64,000 nucleotides of DNA, taken from the NCBI GenBank assembly GCA_030432655.1, contig JAUILA010000002.1, positions 1 to 64,000 on the forward strand. Reading direction: 5' to 3'. Source of the DNA: Bacteroidia bacterium. GTDB taxonomy: Bacteria; Bacteroidota; Bacteroidia; Cytophagales; Cyclobacteriaceae. Each line of letters opens with the position of its first letter. Position 1 is the first letter of the stretch. The notes beneath the pieces are model-generated. The model was not told the origin of the DNA, searched no databases, and saw nothing but the letters and a program-made list of their open reading frames with translations. Position numbers and translations under genes: made by a program. Below, piece after piece: positions 59,201-64,000 of the stretch.

Positions 59201-60208
59201 AGCTGATTCATAGGTTTTGGTTACATTGCTGAAGTTGGTATTCAAATGGTATTTTCGAGCTAAGAGGTCTGTTTTAAAGAGGCCACTGCCATGTGTGGCA
59301 CCTATCCATAAATTACCTTGTCTATCTTCATAAATTGTGGAAATCAATTGAGGATTAACAAGGTTGAAATTGTAATTTTTATAAGTTTGAGAACCCGAAT
59401 TAAAATGATTGATACCTTTCCCACTAGTGCCAATCCAATACCCTCCGTGCTGATCTTGATGAATTATCCCAACAAAAGGGTCATCACCAAGAACACTGCT
59501 TTCTGAATAAGGTGCATATATCTTATTTGAGGAATCCGCATTATAGCTGATTCTTTTTAATGATTTACTTTGTGGATTGTATATATGAAAACCGGACTTG
59601 TAGGTACCAACCATTATTTGTCCTTGTTGATCTTCATATAGTGTACGAATTCGATTATCTAGTAAACTATTAGAATTTAAAGGATCATGCTTGAATTGTT
59701 TAATATCTTCAGAATCAATATTAAACCGTATCAAACCAAGCCCATCATCAGATTCCGGGCCAATGGTACCTATCCATAAGTTATTATTACGATCAACGAT
59801 TAATTGAGTAATACTGTTTCCAATAAGGTTTATTGATCCTGAAGGTGTATTGAGAAATTCGGAAAAGCTACTGTTTTCTTTATTGTATTGATATAATTCA
59901 CCATTTATTGTACCAAACCAAAGATCTTTATTTTTGTCTTCTACAATCGAAATCACACCTGTTATAGCGGTACCAATTTCAATTGAAGGATATAAATTGA
60001 TACAATCACAATCTGGATTATACTTGCTTAAACCAGAAATTAGACTGACCCATATGTCGCCCTGAAAATCGACAAATAACGCATCAACAGTATTAATTGC
60101 ACTATAAACACCATTTACCCTTTTCTTAATTCTTTCACCTTCAATACCGTTATACCTTATTAACCCTAGATTAGTGGCCATCCACATATACCCTTTATGA
60201 TCCTGCAC
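56270..60208 (-). CDS. Hybrid two-component sensor-regulator (HTCS): propeller sensor, kinase, receiver, AraC
   Basis: At least 1312 residues. About 1-650 is a sensor of Reg_prop repeats (DHKGYMWMATNLGLIRYN, DRQGNLWIGATHGSGLF). A Y_Y_Y domain follows (700-755), then a membrane helix (WWAYLIYVSVLAFLAERF), a histidine kinase with His806 in NITHEFRTPL, an ATPase domain ending GTGIGLTLVKDF, a receiver with Asp1115 in IIISDVMMPI, and an AraC helix-turn-helix (1210-1312). Such proteins sense a ligand, often an oligosaccharide, outside the membrane and switch on utilisation genes. The first usable start codon is GTG at 60208, but the in-frame sequence upstream to 60349 encodes a signal peptide without ATG, GTG or TTG; see findings. 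Confidence 0.9.
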   Translation of the reverse strand: MQDHKGYMWMATNLGLIRYNGIEGERIKKRVNGVYSAINTVDALFVDFQGDIWVSLISGLSKYNPDCDCINLYPSIEIGTAITGVISIVEDKNKDLWFGTINGELYQYNKENSSFSEFLNTPSGSINLIGNSITQLIVDRNNNLWIGTIGPESDDGLGLIRFNIDSEDIKQFKHDPLNSNSLLDNRIRTLYEDQQGQIMVGTYKSGFHIYNPQSKSLKRISYNADSSNKIYAPYSESSVLGDDPFVGIIHQDQHGGYWIGTSGKGINHFNSGSQTYKNYNFNLVNPQLISTIYEDRQGNLWIGATHGSGLFKTDLLARKYHLNTNFSNVTKTYESAYAPGIIWIMSLQQGLGKMNVKTNEITKYVHDKDNNKGIGHNWVRTAYQENSNTLWLGTGTGYEEGEGTGDGGIDKMDIESETFEHFKLTRDDDGKDGFSYTPYFICEDPEGYLWVTGGKGGLFRSDKEKKAFKPFKLFKNQDEPEDIILNVVLKDSNGDIWASDFKDEGTLYLFERNLNTFNQYLKGFKMIDIIIDKKGWYLIGTWTKGLVHLNPKDGTYIQYTKADGLPSNDVIHIDAGDDGIVWVGTRTGPAKFDTKTGEISSLGLPKGRYNAGILRASNNRIYMGANDGLVSFHPNQVIGNPYPPQIDISQLMISENNYLTGNSNSKTLVFAHNQNDISFKYNALHFSNSEKNQYKYRLKPINDKWVNAGFDRTARYFNLPPNDYTFEVIASNSDGLWNETANAVSFTIKPAWWSTWWAYLIYVSVLAFLAERFYRFQLSKKMADSESKRLIEVDKLKNALFTNITHEFRTPLTVIKGMTGAIKSGLENKQHNDLEYSLDIIDRNSDGLLQLINEMLDLAKIESGTMELNLIQVDIIPLIKYLTQSFHSLAEEKEISFSVRCDIQHLKMDLDVSKFTAIVTNLLSNALKFTSKNGKILVNIDTVKINTSDFIEINIKDSGLGISKDELVHIFDKFYQVDNTSSKLQKGTGIGLTLVKDFIELMNGSIEVESSFGKGSVFRIKIPITNNAVLSDGLGFVSTTSIFKPNATPTELDNNLSSDQSDIRRPLVLIVEDNIDVTHFIKTCLIENYQIIAANNGETGIKIALEKIPDIIISDVMMPIKDGFEVCQTLKTNELTDHIPIIMLTAKATFEDRLTGLSHGADAYLTKPFKKTELLTRINQLILLRKKMLSKFEKTGLEKLLSKNVKNSETKFLDKIITTIYENITQSDFGPDQLALELHISESQLYRKLKATSGKSTALFIRSIRLQKAKELIQTTDKTISEIAYDVGFNNPSYFSRAFKTEFGRAPSALSK

Positions 60209-60349
60209 GATTTTAGAAACGTTAAAAATTTCTTCTCCATCTATTTCAATCAGTACCTTTTTGAATTCAATTTCATTTTGTTGGGCGTTTGAAATATGGT
60301 AACAGAAAAATAGAAAAATGAGAAAATAACAACCATTGCAGTACTTTAT
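60209..60349 (-). other. In-frame signal-peptide extension of the HTCS without standard start codon
   Basis: Reading the HTCS frame upstream of 60208 stays open for 47 codons and encodes a hydrophobic stretch (GCYFLIFLFFCYHISNAQQ), a good signal peptide with cleavage after Ala. It is followed by a piece that fits the start of the first propeller repeat. The first codon would be ATA at 60347-60349; CTG at 60161-60163 and GTG at 60206-60208 lie inside mature sequence. Either a rare start codon is used or the start was lost by mutation. Confidence 0.6.
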
Positions 60350-60639
60350 AACATTGGAGTTATAGGATGAAATGAATAGTATTTTTGAGTAATTATAAAT
60401 AGTAGTAATTATTTAGATGGCTTTATTCTATATTATAAAAAGTCAAATACACTAAATTGCGTTTGATTCATTTTATGTGCTACAACGGGGAGGGCTGTTT
60501 TGGCACCTTCACTTCGAATTCTGGCTTACGCCGCGGAACAGAATTACGTCCCCATTTTAGCGGTGGAAGCGTTGCTTATTGTAAAAGATTACAATGATTA
60601 ATGTCGTGATAAAATCGGTAGCAGTCAAGGAGTTGTAGA

Positions 60640-60862
60640 TAGCCGTTGTTGTACGCTGGGAGGTTAACGTCATACTTGATTAAATCTATTGATTCAACTT
60701 TAAAAACGCTTTTCTCCAGAAACCAGAGGTATCTTGAAGTATTCTGCGGAAGCCGCAATAATTGCATCTCGAAGCTTTAGGCCATATTTTAACCGAATAT
60801 CAAATGCTCTTTTCTTAATTCTCAGAATTGATACGAATGATCTTATGTTCTTTCAGCAGTGA
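60640..60862 (-). pseudogene. Remnant of a PIN-domain (VapC-like) toxin gene
   Basis: On the minus strand three frames together spell a PIN-domain C-terminal half: LLKEHKIIRINSE, then IKKRAFDIRLKYGLKLRDAI and IAASAEYFKIPLVSGEKRF, then FKVESIDLIKYDV. The KLRDAIIAA and PLVSGEKRF motifs carry the aspartates and end strand typical of VapC ribonucleases. Frame breaks occur at about 60820 (one extra base in GAGAATTAAG) and near 60702. No complete start is present and no antitoxin gene is seen. It is a decayed toxin-antitoxin remnant. Confidence 0.7.
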
Positions 60863-60913
60863 TTGAATATTTCATTCTTCACCTCGATCCAGTCCAGTGA
60901 ATGCGAGTAGCAG

Positions 60914-61063
60914 CGAAGGTCACGAACCTTCGGCCGGTCATTTTGAATGGTGTTATGGTCGGGCATCGCCCGACGAAGCCCGCCCGTTAATCAACTCGTA
61001 GAAATCTGTTCAGTCGAATGCAACTAAAAAGCCCGCCTTCGCTCCTTCGGAGCTTCGGCGGGC
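60914..61063. repeat. Cluster of three hairpins in the integrase-side spacer
   Basis: Three hairpins follow one another: 60914-60932 (7-bp stem CGAAGGT / ACCTTCG), 60959-60975 (GTCGGGC / GCCCGAC), and 61031-61063 (GCCCGCC and GCTCC arms separated by a 3x3 internal loop). They are GC-rich islands in an AT-rich stretch. They resemble small dispersed mobile hairpins or a former recombination site. The bases from 61083 to 61300 show nothing else. Confidence 0.5.
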
Positions 61064-61300
61064 GAAGTCGGGGTGAGAGGATGAAATTGGTTAACCCGAG
61101 TTAACTAAAAAAGTGCATTTAAAGGCAAATTAGGCTGTTTTCTCGAAAAATTGGTTTATCTTAACCAAAGGAAATCCGGGCTGAATCAACACTTTTTGTC
61201 CGCATTATGTCCGCATATTTACTTGGCTCGATAAATGCTCCTATTTAATAACTGTCCGTCTGACTTATGAATTTGCATAATTGGTTTAATCATTAAATAT

Positions 61301-61825
61301 ATGTTGGAGAAAACCTTCTTTTACATTTTATCTGCTACACTACTCATCTCATGTAATAAGATTAAAGAAAAAAGTGAGAGTCTGATAGTGAAAATTGCGG
61401 ATGATTTAAATGAACCTATTGTAGAAGAAAAGATAATTACAGAATTGTATCCTGAGCTAGGGGAAGAGCAATATGAATTCCAGAATATAAATGGGATTCA
61501 ACTTCAATATTTAGCGGGGTTCTATGAATACTATTTTAAATACTCTTGTGATATAAAATTAGTTTCTGATTTCATATGTCATATGATGGTTGAGTCGTTC
61601 AATGAAGTCGAGCCAGATTCATCTTGTACATTGACTACAACACCTACACTAATTGAGACTAACTTAACAAGCCAGACTCTCGAAGAATTAAGTTTCTTTT
61701 TTGAGTATGAGGATCTTGAACAATATGAAATTCTTGAAACAACAAAGACACCATTTAGACATACATTAATTATCGATAAGAAATCTCAAATTATTTATCA
61801 CAGAATTGAGGAGTTTAAAGAGTAA
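61301..61825 (+). CDS. Lipoprotein, unknown
   Basis: A 174-residue protein with lipobox LLISC at residue 18 and an acidic mature part rich in Glu. Three further cysteines lie at about residues 81, 91 and 106. No family is recognised. AT-rich, like the sensor gene, and unlike the integrase that follows at 61830 with only a 4-base gap. Confidence 0.65.
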   Translation: MLEKTFFYILSATLLISCNKIKEKSESLIVKIADDLNEPIVEEKIITELYPELGEEQYEFQNINGIQLQYLAGFYEYYFKYSCDIKLVSDFICHMMVESFNEVEPDSSCTLTTTPTLIETNLTSQTLEELSFFFEYEDLEQYEILETTKTPFRHTLIIDKKSQIIYHRIEEFKE

Positions 61826-61829
61826 TGAT

Positions 61830-63161
61830 ATGAAATGTTCCTTCTACCTCGACCGACCCTACAATCCGGAAATAGATTCGGAGCAATTGAAAAAAGAAAT
61901 TACAAGAAGCCGGTCGAATGGAGGGAAGCTGAATCCGAAGTTTTATAATCCCAGGCCCACCTCAATCTATCTATTCTTCACTCCGGATAAACGGACCCGC
62001 ATGAAATTCCGTACCTCAATTAAAATCCACCCGAAATACTGGGATTTTAAATTGTCCACGATTAAACCAGCTGCCCCAGCTGCCCTGGAATTAAATCATG
62101 AGCTCAATGTGTTAGCAGATGATGTTCTGAAGCAGGCTTCCAGGCTTCGGGATGAAAAGGAGATGGTCACCCGGGCGGAATACAAGGACCTTGTGAATCG
62201 TATAATCAACAAGAACGAGGTGCCGGCCAACCAGGAGAAATTGTCAGTTCACGTCAATCAGTTCATGCGTTTCAAATACCGGCAGTCCACCGAAGGAACG
62301 ATGAAGGAATACCGGACGGTCTTCAGTGCTTTGTCAGACTACCAGAAGAAATTCGGATTGAACATGACTCTGATGGATTTCAACCGGGAGTTCTTTCATA
62401 AGTATGAAGAATTCCTGAGCAAGCGAAAGGTAAATAAAAAGAATGGCGAAATCGGATTGCTTAATGATACGGTAGCTAAATACATTTCCAGTCTGAAGGT
62501 ATTTCTTTCCTGGTCACATCGGGAAGGACATGCAGTGCATCCCGATGCGCTTCGTCCGCATAAGTCTGCCTATAAGAAAAAGCAGTACAATGAAATTGTA
62601 GTGCTTTCGGAGGAAGAGGTTCAGCGGATCCTGGAATACGATTTCGGCTCACGGACATATCTTGACCGTGTCCGGGATTTATTTTGCTTTGCCTGTTTCA
62701 CCGGACAGCGCTATTCGGATATCATGCGATTTGACAAACTGGACTTCAAGGATAACAAGTGGGCGTTTCTTTCTGCGAAATCCAAAAAGAAAGTAACAGT
62801 CCCATTCAATGGCTTTATCGCCCAGGCATTACCGATCCTGGAGAAGTATGATTATGAGCTGCCCAAGATCTCCAATCAGAAGTTCAATGCCTACCTGAAA
62901 GAAATTGGTAAGATTGTTGGTATAGATGAACCGGTGAAGATCACCCGGTTTCGCGGATTGAACGAAGTGGTCATCGAACGACCCAAATACAAGTTCATGA
63001 GCAGTCACATGGGCCGGCGAACATTAGTGACCATTCTCCTGTCAAAAGGAGTGCCTATTACACTGGTGCAGAAGATTACACAGCATTCGGATATCCGGAC
63101 GCTGATGAAGTATGAATCTGCCAATACGGATCAGTTGATTGACGCCCTGGATAAACTGTAA
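61830..63161 (+). CDS. Tyrosine recombinase (phage/conjugative-transposon type integrase)
   Basis: A 443-residue integrase with an Arm-type N-terminal domain (SIYLFFTPDKRTRMKFRTSIK), a core-binding domain at about 130-230 and a catalytic domain from 250. The catalytic set is complete: Arg294 in FTGQRYSD, the beta-strand Lys in SAKSKKKVTV, His393 and Arg396 in SSHMGRRT, His419 in TQHSD and the nucleophile Tyr428 in MKYESA. It belongs with integrases of Bacteroidota mobile islands. The start at 61830 is used; an ATG at 61806 overlaps the lipoprotein gene. It probably moved the AT-rich block or the genes to its right. Confidence 0.92.
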   Translation: MKCSFYLDRPYNPEIDSEQLKKEITRSRSNGGKLNPKFYNPRPTSIYLFFTPDKRTRMKFRTSIKIHPKYWDFKLSTIKPAAPAALELNHELNVLADDVLKQASRLRDEKEMVTRAEYKDLVNRIINKNEVPANQEKLSVHVNQFMRFKYRQSTEGTMKEYRTVFSALSDYQKKFGLNMTLMDFNREFFHKYEEFLSKRKVNKKNGEIGLLNDTVAKYISSLKVFLSWSHREGHAVHPDALRPHKSAYKKKQYNEIVVLSEEEVQRILEYDFGSRTYLDRVRDLFCFACFTGQRYSDIMRFDKLDFKDNKWAFLSAKSKKKVTVPFNGFIAQALPILEKYDYELPKISNQKFNAYLKEIGKIVGIDEPVKITRFRGLNEVVIERPKYKFMSSHMGRRTLVTILLSKGVPITLVQKITQHSDIRTLMKYESANTDQLIDALDKL

Positions 63162-63163
63162 TT

Positions 63164-63865
63164 ATGGAAATGAACCTGGACCGATATTTCTCCATGCGCA
63201 GCTGGGGAAAGAAATATCACCGATTTCAGATCGGTCCGCTGTTGTTTTCCAATAAGTACATGGCAGGCAATTACCTGCATATGAAGCTTTACAAGTCCTA
63301 TCTGAATCCGGATACCTATTCCAAATTCTACCAGTTTCACCTGAATTACTATCAATTAAAAACATCAGGATCGGAGGAACAATTTTTTCAGGTATTCTGG
63401 GATACGGTGAACAGGGGAATATGGATATGTCAAAACCACCCTCATTCAGTGAGAGCAACTAAGCGCTTACACAAGCTATTGATGGTTCAGGACTTTTTAA
63501 AAACTATTGATAAGTGGCAGCTTACATTTTCAAGGGATGAATTACTTGAGTTCAAGACTGCGGAAATCAATGAGCTTAATCTAAAAGTAAAGGCTTTGAA
63601 GTCTCAGCTGTCGGCCTACAAGGTAGATTATAAAATCAAGTGTCCAGATAAGGAGTCTATCATCTCACTGATGCTTCAGATAAGGAATCTGGAGAATGAG
63701 CAGGGCTCTCAGATATTCAAATGCCCAGGGCAATCAACTTGGGCGAAGATTGTTTCAAATTACTTCGAAACAAACGACGCTATTCCATTTGACACTGCAC
63801 TAAACTACTTCAGAGGAAAGTCAAGGATAAAGCATGAGACTTTAAACTCTCACAAGTTCCATTAA
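63164..63865 (+). CDS. Unknown protein encoded behind the integrase
   Basis: A 233-residue protein starting 2 bases after the integrase stop, so it is probably co-expressed. It has an aromatic N-terminal part (YHRFQIGPLLFSNKYMAGNY), a coiled-coil-like helix (EINELNLKVKALKSQLSAYK, about 145-165) and a C-terminal part with two cysteines. Integrase-linked helper or regulatory proteins such as RteC are of similar size, but I see no firm match. Its end overlaps the convergent Fic-like gene by 24 bases. Confidence 0.6.
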   Translation: MEMNLDRYFSMRSWGKKYHRFQIGPLLFSNKYMAGNYLHMKLYKSYLNPDTYSKFYQFHLNYYQLKTSGSEEQFFQVFWDTVNRGIWICQNHPHSVRATKRLHKLLMVQDFLKTIDKWQLTFSRDELLEFKTAEINELNLKVKALKSQLSAYKVDYKIKCPDKESIISLMLQIRNLENEQGSQIFKCPGQSTWAKIVSNYFETNDAIPFDTALNYFRGKSRIKHETLNSHKFH

Positions 63866-64000
63866 TGGCTCAAAAGAGTACAGTGCGGGTCTTCTGCCAG
63901 CACTTTCCTCAATCGTTCTAATGAGACCATTATCTACCAATAATCTTGTAAATCTTGCTGCCGTGGGCGAGGGTATTCCGCTATTTGAAGTAAATCTGTT
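63842..64000 (-). CDS. Fic-family-like protein, C-terminal end (partial)
   Basis: The minus strand carries an open frame that enters from beyond the window edge and ends at the stop at 63842-63844. The 52 residues contain a winged-helix segment (PSPTAARFTRLLVDNGLIRT) followed by ESAGRRPALYSFEPLMELV. This pattern matches the C-terminal DNA-binding winged helix found in many Fic-family AMPylase proteins. The catalytic HPFxxGNGR motif would lie outside the window, so the assignment is tentative. Confidence 0.55.
   Translation of the reverse strand, partial: NRFTSNSGIPSPTAARFTRLLVDNGLIRTIEESAGRRPALYSFEPLMELVRV

Noticed and set aside
60480-60580. Imperfect inverted sequence (ACAACGGGGA on the left, TCCCC and GCGTTG on the right) that looks like an integron attC site
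   Set aside because: The seven-base core sites do not fit the attC consensus, no integron integrase is present, and no cassette array follows.
61067-61082. A 16-base piece like the end of a tRNA gene
   Set aside because: No cloverleaf can be drawn around it, so it is not called as a tRNA; it is kept only as a possible att-site hint in the findings.

Overview
The window reads as chromosomal DNA of a member of the Bacteroidota. Supporting signs are four secreted proteins with type IX secretion (T9SS) C-terminal sorting tails, a one-protein hybrid two-component system (propeller sensor, kinase, receiver, AraC), an NqrF subunit, Bacteroidota-type promoters (TTTG / TAnnTTTG) and many barrel proteins and lipoproteins. 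Genus cannot be told from the sequence. Most of the window has moderate GC; about 54.8-61.8 kb is clearly AT-richer and looks acquired.

0-9 kb: a TetR regulator with its own palindromic operator heads a tightly packed operon encoding a LolA-like periplasmic protein, two FtsX/LolC-type permeases, a LolD-type ATPase and an outer-membrane barrel. This is probably an envelope lipid or lipoprotein export route. A PadR / HAAS-GldL-like membrane protein pair and an intact IS481-type insertion sequence follow; the IS sits inside a G/C-rich dispersed intergenic repeat.

9-20.6 kb: solitary nqrF, an aminotransferase-tyrA pair (aromatic amino acids), an ABC ATPase with a giant permease-M1 peptidase fusion, and metY-metX behind a well-formed SAM riboswitch and a textbook promoter.

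20.7-30 kb: a five-gene envelope operon (two DUF4136-like lipoproteins and three barrels); a phosphorylase-like enzyme lacking the PLP lysine; and a four-gene, overlapping amidoligase operon (C39-like peptidase, RLAN/ATP-grasp RimK-like ligase, GCS2 carboxylate-amine ligase, N-formylglutamate amidohydrolase), a good candidate for an uncharacterised peptide or metabolite pathway.

30-48 kb: T9SS cargo (esterase with FN3/PA14-like modules, two L-domain proteins, an FG-GAP propeller protein), a Tat-exported Gfo/Idh/MocA oxidoreductase, a TPR protein, a CPA2 antiporter with RCK domain, and a lipoprotein ADP-ribosylglycohydrolase.

48-54.8 kb: a three-gene operon of proteins I cannot assign (48152-50639), the least explained block in the window; then a thioredoxin-like lipoprotein, YwbE, a putative NlpC/P60-like protein, an MFS exporter and small envelope proteins.

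54.8-64 kb: an AT-rich accessory region with a lipoprotein built by a 504-bp tandem duplication, a hybrid two-component sensor whose signal peptide is in frame but has no standard start codon, a frameshifted PIN (VapC-like) toxin remnant, a lipoprotein, an intact tyrosine recombinase, an unknown protein and the C-terminal end of what looks like a Fic-family gene running off the window edge.
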